In this document: in pieces, positions 32,043-44,744 of the stretch
Position numbering within the stretch: position 1 is the first letter of the stretch
Layout of the letters: each line of letters opens with the position of its first letter
Source: Sambucus nigra
Lineage: Eukaryota > Streptophyta > Magnoliopsida > Dipsacales > Adoxaceae
Direction: 5' to 3'
Assembly (NCBI GenBank): GCA_949130495.1
Contig: OX422209.1
Location: 694,262,757-694,326,756, forward strand
DNA length: 64,000 nucleotides
Position numbers and translations under genes: made by a program
Notes under the pieces: model-generated
What the model was told of the DNA's origin: nothing
Database searches by the model: none
The model's input: only the letters and a program-made list of their open reading frames with translations

Positions 32043-34160
32043 CGTTCCTAGGACGAGAGAGTCATAGGTGATAAAATCTTGTCGGGTTTTAGGACGAACT
32101 CTTAGGTGGGTTATATTTGGTTTCCTTAGGGAACCATTTAAGTTTGGTATTATGAAGTGCTAGCATTTTAGTGATGATTGTATTAAGGGACAAGTGATGA
32201 TCACATGATGTTAGTCAATTTCAAGGAGTCGAATCGTGTAGTCCTTGGCGAGGTCATCCAATATTATATAAGTAGGTAAGGTAACCTTTTAAGGATAATT
32301 AATGATTAGTACCAGGATTGGAAATAAGGTCTCCTTCATAACATGGATAGTGTAGGAAAATCTACTGCTTGATTCATATGGGTACTAGGAAATGAAATTG
32401 GGACCTATATTGTTGATGTCGTAATAAAGACTTGAAAATGGCACCCCAAGGGGGATATCAAAGCATGATTAGGGTATCGGCATGTGTCGATGACATAAGT
32501 TAGAATAGCCCCAGTAAGGAAGGGATTAGTTCTCGACATGTCCTACCAAACTATTACGAACTAAAAGATGTCGTCCTATGTAACACTTTCTACCCTCAGA
32601 ATGCTAATTGCAATCGGTGTGGTCCTCACGTAAGTTCAGTTTGGATAGAACTTGGAAATAATCTTAGTGACAACCTTGTGTAGTTAGAGGTTATAATAAG
32701 GTAAATGTTTCGCTCAAGGGGGTACTTCCTAATGAGACATTTGGGGATACTATTATGGTATAATAATGTCAAAAATGACATGGGTGTATTAGTTTGATCA
32801 CGATGTCCCTAGAGAGGTGAAAAACGTTGGCATTGACAAAGGCGTTGGGAATTCGCCAACCACAGTGGTTATTATATGTCAAGGAGCTAAAAGGGAAGCT
32901 CGACCCTAAGGAAGGAAGACCAGTCTTTGACTTCCTAAAGGATAATAGTTTTCGTATGTTTCTTTCATCTGGTAAGGATGAATGGTTATGATCTGATTCA
33001 TCACGGTTTGCGACTCGAGCCAGGATGTGGCTAGGTTAGTACCCAATGAGAACGTCGGGGAGGAATTATATGTAGGTTCTCTTTTTATAAACCATAGTCT
33101 GAAGCGTACGAATGGAATTTTCTCGGAATGATTGTTTCTTCCTTCTAGTTATTGTGTGTCCCTTTTAGTTTCAATAATTGACGAGTGGTGGTCCTACGAT
33201 TGTGGAAGCTCGAATTTGTACCATGTCATGGTACGACATGATTTGGCCCAGTAGAGTGTGGGTGGACCTAACATGGTCAATGTAACTTGATAACTAGGTG
33301 TACCCTTTTTTGAGGTATCCTTACTATTGCACAAAGATCTATGTACAAGTGACTGTACTTTCGACCACGTAAATTTATCACAACTGCTATTTGTCTTAGA
33401 ATTAGTGACCTTATGATTAGTCAATATGGTAGTCAGTGGCTCTAGTTATAAAGAGAAGGATGATGACTTGAGGACATCCTATAGTATTAGAACTCTAGGA
33501 AGCTTAGCACAAAGTGTTAATTTTCCATGACGTGTGGATCTGTACAATACTCGAGTGAGTGATCCTAAGTTAGATGCCTAGAGTGATACTAGGTTCATAG
33601 GAGGACCTTTAAAAAGTGTTAGCCAGGTGCATGATGATAATTTGGTCGGTGCGTTACTCCTCAAAGTGAGTAATGAGAGATTTAAGGTTAGTATTAAGCT
33701 TAAGTGAATTTATGTAGTCAGGATGACCCTAAAATTCATGGATGCAAGATATGTGGTCTTAAGGTCCAATATGGTTCTTGACAATAAATTTGATGATTGT
33801 CAGTATTACTATTTACACTTGGGTGAGTGTTGATCATTAGAGAACATTACCTAGTAGGGGATCCAAATTTCTTTGGGGTATTGGCAAGGTAGTCTTGGGA
33901 CTTTATTGACCATGATCATCAAGTGAGTGGAGACTTGAGGACAGTTATTTGACATTGATGGTTAGCATGGCAGTGAGCGTTAGAACACGTCGTATAATAA
34001 ACCTTTGGTGATAACCCTGAGGAAAGGCATATGATGTCATATTAGCTATTGAGAACTTAAATGATTTAATATCGGAGGATTCTGTGACTTAGAATAAGAG
34101 TTGGTAAACCCTATGGACTTGAGGAATTAACGAATCCATAATTTTGAGATGAAATTTCCT
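32043..34160 (+). mobile_element. Internal 3' region of the Tekay-like element, decayed
   Basis: This is the continuation of the outer element to the right of Tat-A. Its end is recognisable: ttttgagatgaaatttccta at 34142-34161 matches the ttcgaggacgaaatttc sequence that precedes the polypurine tract in Tekay/Del elements. The preceding 2 kb should hold pol, but every frame is full of stops and I could not place RT or integrase motifs with confidence. The ORF at 33194-33424 on the minus strand is not recognised. Confidence 0.55.
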
Positions 34161-34173
34161 AAAGAGGGAAGAA
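34161..34173 (+). other. Polypurine tract of the Tekay-like element
   Basis: AAAGAGGGAAGAA lies immediately before TGCAAAACCCG, the start of the 3' LTR. This is the site of plus-strand priming and confirms the plus orientation of the outer element. Confidence 0.85.
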
Positions 34174-37100
34174 TGCAAAACCCGTGCCAAATATTTATTA
34201 TTTATCCTGTGTAATTTGTGACCATATGAAATTCTAATGTTTGTATCATTAATGCATGGACGTTTACCTCTATAGTTAATTATTCTTTAGCATTGACGGT
34301 AATTATCGAAATTTATTGGGATAAATTAGAAATTTACGAAAACTTTCGTGGATCAAATGAAAATAGAAGTCATTCAAACAAGGTCTCCATTTCGTTCGAA
34401 TGAAAAGATTTTTTGTTCAAATGAAAATCTAATGTCCTTCAAAGTTGTGTTCTAACGATGAATTAATGAGATGTCTCTGCAAAAGGTTCCAACCTCATTT
34501 GAAATTCATTCGAGGGGAGATTGAGAGATGTCAATCTCATTCGATTAAGGTCCCATTCTTGTTCGAAAGACCTTCTCATAAATCATTTAAATATATTTCC
34601 CCTAGTATACTATCACATTTTGGACCATTAGATCGATTATGTGTCGTCTCCTGGTGGTGTGAGGGTGAGTTTATATATGGTTTTGGTGTGGGTTATTTGT
34701 GGGTTAGAAGAGCAATAGGTGCTGGTGGGTTTCCCCCCACCATTTTTACCATTTCCCCTCTCTCTTTGAATGTAAAGACTCATCTTCTTCCCCAAATATT
34801 TTTCCCCATAGCCACACCTTTCCACCACCTCCAAACACTAGTATGCACCCATTTGCTCCATGGTTGAGCTAAACTATGAATTTATGGAGTTGTCGTTAGG
34901 GGTTTTGAAGAAGAAGTAATATAAATTTATGCAGTATTGAAGGGGAGTTTTGCTTAGAGTTTTCATGAATCATGCTTGTGGAGCTAAGAAACCTCATTGA
35001 GGCCACCTTAGGTGGTGAGGGATCGCCATCACCTTCTTCTTCATTAAACCATTTTTGAAGCACCATTTGAGGTGGGAAAAACTCAATTCTTAAGTTTAAG
35101 ACTTTATGTTATTAATATTTGATCTCACATATAGATTTTAAGAGTAGGATGCATGTATGATTCAAGAATGGTATTTGTTATGATTTGTGAAAATGGGTTT
35201 ACAAAAAGGGTTTCAATGGTTCGGAGAAAAATGATATATTTCAAGAAAACTTGGTTTATACACATTTTTATGGAATAAAAATCTTGGATGAATGTTTATT
35301 TTGTGGGAATATTGTATGAATAAATGTTTCAAAATTTTCTTGTGAAAAAATGAGATTTTATAAAAATGGGCATTTTATTCAAGTTTTGATGTAACATAAA
35401 TGTCTTTTGCCTTAAAAAGTATGTTTGTGCAAATATTGTGAAATTTTCAGGATGAATCATCTGTTAGACCTATTTAAAAGGATTTTAGGACTTAAAATTC
35501 ATCTTCTCATGCATATAAAATTGTAGTATTTTGATTATGAATATATAAATAAGTTAAATGAAGTTTTTACTGGATTTAAACATGAAATAAAGAAATTAGA
35601 AATTTCGTCCCTTAAAGTGTGTGAAAAGAGTGTTGGGAAGGTGATAAGTGTAGAGTTTTAAGACTATATGTGTTCTACTCAACTCAACTCAACAATGCCT
35701 TTACCCAATTATTTGGGGTCGGCTACATGAATCCTATTTTTCCATTCCATTAATGAAGGAAAATGATGTTTTTCATATAACGTAGTGATGTCTAGTGATT
35801 TCTTAAACAAACTAAGTAATGAAATAAAGATGTTTTCAACTTGAGAAGAATGTTACTCCAAAGTGTTAAATAATTGTTAATGAGTCGAAAACTCTCACAA
35901 AGTTAGTGTGGATAACTTAGTAATGTTTTGAGAAATAACACTTGTGAAAATGGAGGAAATGACATGTTTGGAAACAAATGGGTAAAATGGTAATTTTATC
36001 CAAAGTAGAACATTTTTATGAAATAAAAAAGTAAAAAGGGGTGTTACACACCGGTACTAAATGAACTTGATTTCAGGATAAAATCAACGCTTGAGTAAAG
36101 ACGACAATAAATGATGATTTTAATGGGTAATATAAGTTAGAGTGAAACCTCGAGTTTTGGCTCTGGCCCGTAAAGAAAAAGTGGAATAATGTGGACATTT
36201 GTAAAATGTTAAAACACATTAATATGGACTTGGATGACATTGGAATAATTAAGGAGGTCCGATAGCCCTAGGGTGAAAGACCCAAAATCACTGATCAGAG
36301 CATATGGTAGCACCGTCGGTAGTATGGAGCTCGTTATAATATGCATATATTTAAAGATTCCGAGAAAAAAATAATGAAGTGGAACATGTCAAGAAATGGT
36401 CTGTGTGGTGAATATGTGAAAATAAAACCTAACTTGAATGGAGTAATAAATGTTTCGGTATGGATATGTGGACAAGAAATGTGAAGCAATTGATTAATGT
36501 CCATAAAGTAAAAAAAATGGTAAAGTGAAGTGATTGAATGGCTAATTAAGAAACCTAAAGAATTTTAACCCATAGTTAACACAAGAATATGTTCATGAAA
36601 GGTTTTCAAAGAAAATAAGTATTTTCTAACATGGTTCTTGCGTGTGTTGAAAGGTGATTTCAATGAAAATACTAACATGAATTGATATGAATAAAAGGGT
36701 AATTTCTGTGACATAAATGCTTTTCTTTAAATAAAGGTTATTGTTGTAAGTATTAAACTGGAATAGTTGTCAAGTTAAGAAAAAGGGATTTTTTTATAAG
36801 ATAACCGTGAATTAATCGGGATAAGTAACGTTTTTGGAAGAAAAATGGTTTCATGCATTAAAGTATATATATGTATATATAAGGTTGCATGTGTATGTAG
36901 GTATAACATGTAGAGTCTCTTTTCTACCGTTCGATTCAATATTGCATTATTGTAATTTCCCACTAGGGATTCGGCTCACTCTTTCGTCTTTGTTACGAAA
37001 GATTGGGTGTAGTTTTGTATTTTGAGAACATTATATAGGCAAGTGTTCTCTTCTTAATTTTACTTTAGTGGCTCTGTATGTTTGGATTCGGGGACTCTTC

Positions 37101-37278
37101 CCACGGGCCCCTCATGTAGTTGATTTAAATTAGAATCGCATACTAAATAAGTGAAATGCTAATTAAATAAAAGCGGACTAGCAACATTATGTAGGTCGTT
37201 TCATCATACCTCACACCTAATGCTAGGGTAGGACGGATTGACCACTAATAACTCATAAATCCAGGTCGACGTGTTACA
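34174..37278 (+). mobile_element. Tekay/Del-like 3' LTR (3105 bp)
   Basis: It starts TGCAAAACCCG after the polypurine tract and ends GTGTTACA. A TATA-like tttatatatgg lies near 34670. It matches 1340-3978 over its 3' part. It carries a 76-bp SINE-like insertion that the 5' LTR lacks. To its right the sequence changes at once to Tat integrase, so the outer element inserted into a Tat element. The left side of that Tat element is not found at the other end because the 5' LTR is truncated. Confidence 0.85.
35675..35750 (+). mobile_element. Au-like SINE 3' fragment inside the 3' LTR
   Basis: The block ctcaactcaactcaacaatg followed by ccctttacccaattatttgg-like sequence and ggggtcggctacatgaatcc resembles the 3' half of the plant Au SINE. 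Compared with the 5' LTR (2413-2440) this is an insertion of about 76 bp: both copies continue with aatgaaggaaaatg. It therefore arrived after the outer element inserted. Confidence 0.65.
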
Positions 37279-38880
37279 TAGGAAACCGCCAAATTTTACA
37301 TATATGTCCACAAGTATCCCTTTTTCATTGCCCTAAACTCTAGAGGCCTTCCCCATGCATGGCTTCCATATATCCCCTCATGAAACTCATAGAGGGTATT
37401 CTTGACATCATCTGGGATTACGCATTGGAGGTAAGTTCTGAAATAGAGTGATGATAAAGCTTTCAATCCATTGCTAAGTGTAAAAGAGCATATTTGACCC
37501 CTATTTTACGTGCTTCCTTTTTATCAACTAGCATGGCACCTTGCTTTAGGTAGTACATGATTGGATCCATCTAACTCGGAGTCCTATTTAGGATAATAAC
37601 TTGTGTATTGAACTGGCTGAGGTACTCTACTTCAATTGTACACTTCATATTCCTCTTAATAGTTGAAGCGAGTATGGACATTTCATCTTCATGACTATTG
37701 TCCCCTCTTGTAAATTGTTACACTAGTACATGCTCGAACCGGGCAACCAGGTGCTAGTCTTCTTCAAGGTATGTGGTTATGAGCTCATCCCTAACGTTGT
37801 AGTCTCCTATTACTTGATTTTATACTAGTCTTGAGTTTTAAAATACATTAAGGTGACGGGATCCTAGGGGAGTTTCTTTCCATTATCCACCATCCAAGGC
37901 TTCATACTCAGCTTTATTGTTGGAGGCTTCAAACCCTAAGTGAATTTCCAATTTGAGAATAATTTTCTCTAGGGATGTTAGTTCTATCGCAACTCCTTCC
38001 AATTGGAATTTGAGGATCCATCAGCATACATTACCCATTTATTACCTTCTTCAATGGACTATAATATAGGATCTTTACTTTCTTTTCTAGCTTTTAGTGG
38101 TTCTTGGTCACTAGAAAATTCGACGATAAAGTCTTCTATGACTTTCCCTTTAACTAAGGTTCTAGGATATACCTGGATATCAAACCTTTGGAGTGCTACT
38201 AACCACTTTGACATTTGTTGAGATACCCCGACCATCATGAGCATTTCTTTCAAAGATAAGGATGCTAGAATAATGATAGTGTGCATCTCAGAGTAATGTT
38301 TCAACTTCCTGGAGGCTTTCACTGGCGCATATGCAAGATTTTCTGATGGTAAGAATCTTTTTTTCATCTTCGAGTAATGTTTTGCTTTCATAATAAAGTA
38401 TACTTTGACTCCCATTCTTCTTGCAAACCAAGTATGAACATACATTGCCATTGGACATTTTTAGATACAAGTACAGAGGGCCCTCATAGTTTAAAATGGC
38501 CATCAGTGGTGGTTTGCTCAAATAGTTCTTTATTTATTCAAGTTCCCTAGTGCATTCATCATTCCATACTTCCTTACTTTCTTTCCTAAGTGCTTAAAAA
38601 CTTTTTTTAAGGATATGGACATAAAGAGGTTGAGAACAACTAGCATGCCAATCAACGTTTGTACCTTATGCATAGTTTTAGGGGTCTGCACATTCGTAAT
38701 GGCTTCAATCTGGTCGAGATTTATAGTTCTTTAAATGAGTAGGTACCCAAGGAACTTTCTCTATTTTATCCCAAAGGATCTCTTTTTCACGTTTAGTTTC
38801 ATCCTGTAGTAAATAAATACTTTACAAAAATTTCCAGGTCCGCAAGGTGATTCCCCATCATTCTACTATTCACAAGCATG
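37279..38880 (-). pseudogene. pol: Tat2 pol relic, 3' half: end of RT, RNase H domains, start of integrase
   Basis: Read on the minus strand from 38880: DMLVNSRMMGNHLADLE (the end of the YVDD motif block), RNase H-1 in two overlapping frames (38521-38288 and 38451-38059; YYESKTLLEDEKK, NYEGPLYLYL, RPRTLVKGKVIEDFI-like), then the second RNase H (WVMYADGSSN, KAEYEAL; about 38040-37895), a connector, and the zinc-binding start of integrase with DVKNTLYEFHEGIYGSHAWG (about 37430-37350). It stops where the Tekay-like LTR begins. Many frameshifts. It is a different copy from Tat-A and Ogre-like B. Confidence 0.75.
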
Positions 38881-38882
<2 letters not shown>

Positions 38883-38955
<73 letters not shown>

Positions 38956-38964
38956 TACACACAC
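38883..38964. repeat. (AT)n-(AC)n microsatellite
   Basis: About 31 AT units (38883-38945) run into a short imperfect AC tract up to 38964. It marks the left border of the insert in Tat2. Confidence 0.95.
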
Positions 38965-41814
38965 TAGCGTATGCCGGTGCCTGAAGACACGTTTTCAAAA
39001 AAATTCGAAGTACGTAATCACGAAACGACAAAATTTTCAAAGTGCATAGTTACAAAACGACGAAAATTTCGTTCCCCGACAAAACAAAGTGTTATTAAAA
39101 AAAATGGCCATAATATTCATTATTTATAGGACTATCCTGCAAAACGGTAGTGTTCGTGATTGGTAATAAAATCTTATGTCGCGTCGTGTTTATTTTGGTC
39201 AAGTTCGTTTTTGGTTAAAAAATATTGGGTCGTGTTCGAGATAGGTAAACATTAACAAATCATGTCGTCTCGTGTATATTTTGAACGACGTCATTTTTAT
39301 TTTGTTCAACACTATAACTTATTTTATTTACAACACAACTTTGTTCAACACGGCCTCATTAAACACAAAAAAATATATGTCAAAATAATAAATATTTTTA
39401 TCTAAACAAACAAAACACCATGCCAAATTTCGGGTATCCCTTAGCACAATATTTATGTTTAAGCTTACACCACAAAAAAATCAATATAAAATATTGCGTT
39501 TGACAAAAAACTATTAAATGACAAAACTAACCTTAATCCCATAATAAGAACCCTAGCAAAAAAATGTTAACAAAAACACTATCGAAATAAAAATAATAAT
39601 TTTCAACAAAAAAAAATATTTTCAAACAAAAAGTGTTTATAAAAAAAGATTTCACAACATGATTTTAATTTGGTCCCGTTGTGAAATCTTTTTTTACAAA
39701 AACATAAACACGACCAAAGTAAAATGTCACACAATTCAAAATTATTTTTTTTTATTTGGTAGTGTTCGTGTTAGGTAAAAAAAATGTAAAGGTCATGTTC
39801 AATTTGAATTGGTTCGTGTGTGTTAAATAAATAAAATAAAAATCGAATCATGACATGTCATGTCGCATTTTAATTGGGTATTATCATTTTTAGAAATGAA
39901 GTTAGAATATTTTAAGAGAATTTGTTTAAAATTAAAATGAAATTTAGATTTGGAAATTTTGGATTAGTTAAAACCTTAAACTTTCTACATTATACCACCC
40001 CGCTTTTTTATCAATTTTATACGTTTGTTTGAAAGCCAAAAAAAGTTCACTTATGGTTCTTATCAGTCCTATTATTTTTATGAGGATTTGATATTTCCAA
40101 ACAAAATGAAATAAAAAAAGAAGAATGTGTTGAATAAATTAAAAAAATCCAAAGCGATGAACAAATAAATATCCATAGAAATGTACGCAACAACATTAAT
40201 TTTTTCGGATCTCAAAGAGAATAGAAATAAAAAAAAATTAGGCATGGTGCTAGATTAGGTTTGCATTTACTCCGAGACTACATTTTTCAAAGGTGACATT
40301 GGTTAACAAAAATATTTGCATGACGCAGCGTATCATTTTTAATACTATAAGTAAAACTGGGTAGCGTTCATGATTGCAACAAAAATAATATTTCATGATG
40401 TGACGTATTATTTTTATTTTGATCAGCTAAGTTATTGGTTTTTTTTCAAAATATATTGTATTGTGCCATTTTTAATTGGGTAGTCCTCATAATTGGTTTA
40501 AAAAAAATATATTTCATGCCATGACATCAATATTGTTAGAGTTCATTTTTCATTAAAAAATATTTTATATTATATCAATTTTAATACTATAATTATAAAA
40601 TGGTACAAATGCATGTGTTAATTTGAAGTGCATATTTTATTGGGATCAAATCTTGGATTTGGTATGTTGAACTTTGACAATTTTGTAAAAGGAATGTTAA
40701 ACTTCATTTTCCGCACTCAAAACTTTCAATATTAGATGTGAAGGGCACTACAACTGACACCTCAATCCTTTCAAGTTAAAATATTTGATGTGGTGAATTG
40801 GACTTTAAAAAAAGAAAAATTTTATTTGTATAGAGGATTCATGCATAATTGTCTGGTCCGTATCTTGAGTAAACCCAAGATACGAACCAAGGTGGACACG
40901 ACACGTCAATCTGTACAATAAAATAATTGGTATTTTATACAAAAAAGAAATTAGATAAGTTGTGTAAATAAATAACATGACAAAAATAGCATTCTTCAAA
41001 CCATCGCCACCAAGAGGCATCGAAAAATAAATAATAAAAATTGCACCAAAAAATAATCATATGTAATCTCGATATTAATTTTTTAACACTCATATTTTCA
41101 CAATTTTACAAAGAGAACTCGGATAAGGATATATCACCAATCCTGCTTGTCTTTCACTTAAATATCAAGTGGAATAGAAAAAAATCAGAGGATTCTACTA
41201 CAATTGAGATCATACGCACAAATTACAGTGTGCGAAAGATTCTACTACAATTGGGATGATACAAAACAAATATGAGAAATCAAACAACATTGGAACAGGC
41301 TACAAAGGTAATAATTTCCCCCCAAGCATCCATTTCTAGGAATGCAATATCTTCAAAGGAAATAAAGAAATTATTCTGAACCAAAATTACACAGGTGTAC
41401 GAAAATGAAAAAATGATCAAGACAAAAAGAATAAGATATTGTACACATAAAAGAATAAAAATATAAAAAAAAGGGGAAAAATTGTGCTAGTTTTGTATCA
41501 CCAATACCTGCCACGCTACCATGCCAATCCCTCCCATCACGCATGACCTACCCCTCACCGCAACCTACCTCCACCCCTTATTGAAGTAAAATACAACTCA
41601 CCCATCATTCAGTGACCCAACATAGAAATGACCCAACATGAAAAGGTAAATAATTCGTGAGAGCAAAAGGAGCAACAATGGGATCTGCAACACAAAAGTA
41701 AGAGTCAAAAAAATTATAGAAATCATTTATTCCGTATAAACTCTAACATTAAATCATTAAATGAAAAGAGCAAAAAAAAATACGAAATCAGAAAAAAAAA
41801 TGCTTGTGCCATTA

Positions 41815-42036
41815 ATCAGTTGAAACCCTCATTCTTGAAACCCACTTAATCTCAAAACCAACATATCCAACAAACAATTAGATACTAAAAATAACACGCA
41901 AAATGATGTGGAGACCTGTTTGTTCCATTAATCAGTTGAAAAAACACGCAAGAAGAAGCCACCAGTTGAAACCCTCATTCTTGAAACCCACTTCATCTCA
42001 AAACCAGCATCTTCAACAAACAGTTAGATACCAAAA
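41815..42036 (+). repeat. ~80-bp direct repeat in the insert
   Basis: The block cagttgaaaccctcattctt, then gaaacccactt(a/c)atctcaaa and so on to caattagatac/cagttagatac, occurs at 41817-41894 and 41953-42031, about 136 bp apart and nearly identical. Only a few substitutions separate the copies, so the duplication is younger than most of the surroundings. Confidence 0.85.
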
Positions 42037-42240
42037 TCTTCAAAACCAACATCACAAAAAAACAGTTAAAAACTTAAAATAAACTGAAAAAATATAAAAT
42101 GGAAGATCTTGGTGCTCTTCTACCGGAAAAGGAAATCTAATTTCTCTGTTCCACCTGTTGTACCGGTGAAGAAGAAAGTACCTCAAATCTCTATGAATCT
42201 GTATTCTCCAGTTGTACCGATATTCTCCATGATCGTGTGG

Positions 42241-42560
42241 ATCTGTGTGTGTTTCTGCGTGTGTGTGTTTCTGTGTGTGCGTATGTGTGTTTCTGTGTGC
42301 ATGTGTGTGTGTGTGTGTGCCTGTGTGTGTTTGTGTGTATGTTTCTATGTGCGTGTGTGTTTCAGTGTGTGCGTGTGTGTTTCTGTGTGCGTTTGTGTGC
42401 GTGATTCTGTGTGCATGTGTGTGTGTGTGTGTGTGTTTGTGGGGAAGGGAGGAGAGGGGGTTTACCAGGGGCGGGAGGGGGAGGGGAAGGGGGAGGGGGG
42501 TTTACTGGTGTGTGCGTGTGTGAGTGAGTGAGAGAGTGAGAGAGAGAGAGAACCGTCTGA
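42241..42560. repeat. GT-rich and GA-rich low-complexity tract
   Basis: Imperfect tgtgtg/tgcgtg runs with regularly placed tttctgtgtg (42241-42440) are followed by a G-rich purine stretch (42441-42500) and gagaga (42520-42552). The Cys/Val-rich ORFs over this area are artefacts of the repeat. The G-rich part could form unusual DNA structures. Confidence 0.9.
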
Positions 42561-42755
42561 GTTGAAATGTGTTTGGGGGTGGGTTTTGTGGGGAAATCAA
42601 AAAGTTTAAGGGGGAAATGAAAAATTGAATTTAAAATTCAAGTTTTGAATGAAATTTGTAAGAATTCATCTCAACCCTTAATTTTGAAAAAATGTCTTTT
42701 GATGTGGCACTCATCCTCACCCTTAAAAATGTACATATTTTCAAAAACAAAGCTA

Positions 42756-42757
<2 letters not shown>

Positions 42758-42830
<73 letters not shown>
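42758..42830. repeat. (TTC)n(TTA)n microsatellite
   Basis: About ten TTC units are followed by about fourteen TTA units. It marks the right border of the insert in the Tat2 RT. Confidence 0.95.
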
Positions 42831-42834
<4 letters not shown>

Positions 42835-43350
42835 CCCAATTGCTTCTTAAAATTTTCATCAAAAGTCTCTGGTAGGTTGCCTCGATGTTCTTTAATCCGA
42901 ATGGCATCACCTTATAGTCATACATCCCCAGAATGGTGCCGAAGGAAGTCTTTTCCTGGTTGGGGGCGAACAACTTGATTTGATTGTACCTTAAGAAGGA
43001 ATTGAGGAAGATTATAGGTTCATGGTTAGTGGTGTTACCAACTGATTTATCTTGGGCAAAGGAAAAGTATCCTTTGGGCATGCATGGTTTAGGTCAGTGA
43101 AATCAATGCAGACTCTCCACTTCCTAGTTATTTTCTCTATGAATATTGGATTTGATAGAAACTTGGAGAATTAAACTTTATATATAGACTTCATCTCCAG
43201 AAATTTCCCCACTTCCTCCTTAATAACCTTGGCCTTTTTTATTGCAGTTCGTTGTGCTTTTTAAGTCACTGGTGGATGTAATGGATCCACATAGAGATTA
43301 TGACGCATTACTTCTAGATTTATTCCTGGCATGTCATATGGTTCTTAAGA
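42831..43350 (-). pseudogene. pol: Tat2 pol relic, RT N-terminal part
   Basis: On the minus strand the sequence gives MPGI-like RT entry with decayed VKQK region (43340-43200), FLSNPIFIEKITRKWRVCID (43170-43110), DFTDLNHACPKD, then after a one-base frame change the open piece 43081-42827 with FLRYNQIKLFAPNQEKTSF and VMPFGLKNIEATYQRL. It breaks just before YVDD and continues beyond the insert at 38880. The split shows that the 3.95-kb insert arrived after this element. Sequence 43350-43600 shows no clear domain. Confidence 0.8.
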
Positions 43351-43599
43351 AAAGGGAAAAATTGTGGTTTTAGAGAGAGAAAGGAGATCTAAAACTCTAA
43401 AAAAAATGAACTCCTTGTAACCTTCTTTTCCAACCAATCATCATTTCATTATATTCAACCATAGGAATTCAACCACAATCTCTGAGTCAATACCAGTGGA
43501 AAGGAAGGAATAAAATTCCTTTGCATATCTTTTAAAAGTCAATCTTGAATTAACTTATCACTTATCTATAATGAATCATCCTATCACTTCTATGAAAGA

Positions 43600-44483
43600 G
43601 GAATTCTCATCAATCAAAATCAATGAAGAAGGCTATAAGTGTGGTCTTAAAAAAATGTAAATCCAATCTGATTGGAAGAATTTCGATGGAACCTAAGATG
43701 AAACCATAGAAGACAGAGGTTATAATCATAAGGCTTCGAGAGATATGGAGATTAAGAAATGATTTCCTATTGGAAAAGGGTTCTACAATCTCAGTTTTGC
43801 CTCAATTGAAGGTCGTGAGAAAGACTGGGCTACTGGATCATGGTTTATAAACCATGATATTATGAGAATCTTGTAATGGATCCCTGATTTTGATCCATTA
43901 AAACATTAACAAACTACTTCTCATGCGTGTACAAAAATTTTCAAGCTATTTCGGGAGTATTGGGAACCACAAATCCTATTGGAAATTACTAGAGGCTGTG
44001 ACATGCCAATTCTGATTAACGAACCCACTATAGACATATCCTTTGGATACTTTGATAGAATTTTGGTGAATGTTGATGTCATCTAACAATTACCAAAATA
44101 TCTCTTCATTGAGAGAAATGATTTATCTTTCACAGTGGATTTTGAAGCAGAGAAAATGCCTCTTTGGTGTGCCAAATGCTCTTTAATTGGGCATCATGTT
44201 GGGCATTGTAGATCTGTTCCACCTATTCCATACCATGGGCATCATGATGAAACATATCTCAAACCTAAATGTGATGGTAAATGATCATCCATACCTTAGG
44301 AAAACCCCAATGAAGAACCTTAATACCCCCAAAAATACTCCTTTTCTTGATAAGTTTGGGGAGGAATTCTCTCATGTTAATAACAAAGGCAAAGATGTTG
44401 TAGAAGAAAGCCTTCTTGTTGACATTCATAACTCATTTTTTTGGCTTAGAACTACTGTTGAACACAATGAAGACAATGCTTAA
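43600..44483 (+). pseudogene. LINE (L1-type) ORF1 relic, DUF4283 and CCHC zinc knuckle
   Basis: The ORF1 protein of plant L1 elements binds RNA. Translation in changing frames gives GFYNLSFASIEGREKDWATGSW-like sequence cut into shorter runs, then LQWIPDFDPLKH, KIFKLFREYWEPQILLEI, EPTIDISFGYFDRILVNVDV (stop codons in places) and FEAEKMPLWCAKC. This is the order seen in DUF4283 proteins. The zinc knuckle C-X2-C-X4-H-X4-C at about 44168-44212 (CAKC...GHHVGHC) is complete. The last open piece is 44187-44483. ORF2 follows on the same strand. Confidence 0.75.
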
Positions 44484-44744
44484 CATAATGAAAAATCTGC
44501 CTCAAGTGCGAAATCTTGGAGCCAAATCTTTGAACAAGATAAGGTAATCCCCAAATAGACAAGGAAGTTGTGATAATTGTTAATATTGAATCCAACAAAA
44601 AATTTTAGAACCAAGTGAAAGAGCCACCATTTGTTACCGCTCTATCTAAATATCAGAAGAAAAAATTAAGGCTAAGGAATGCCAAGGATGCTATATTTTA
44701 CCCCACCCAAAGTAGTGAGGACCATTCCTCATCAATGAAGATTA

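Larger units (their letters stand above)
38881..42830. mobile_element. 3.95-kb insert of unknown class, bounded by simple repeats, splitting Tat2 RT
   Basis: RT sequence stops at an (AT)n run on the left and resumes after a (TTC)n(TTA)n run on the right. The interior is AT-rich with long A runs. A module of the form ggtagtgttcgtgattggt, followed by a-rich sequence and tcatgtcgtgacgt, recurs in decayed form near 39143, 39757, 40358 and 40479. No transposase, RT or helicase motif is seen. A Helitron was considered (insertion at AT; an actag...ccggtgcc block at 38965), but the required hairpin is not present. The long open stretches at 42109-42531 come from a GT-rich run. Confidence 0.5.

Noticed and set aside
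38960..38995. Helitron 3' end (actag with a ccggtgcc block next to an AT insertion site)
   Set aside because: The stem needs a second arm, which is absent, and no Rep/helicase or TC end was seen.
42109..42531. Cys/Val-rich ORFs resembling a metal-binding or small secreted protein
   Set aside because: They come from tgtgtg-type low-complexity sequence and exist in two frames at once.
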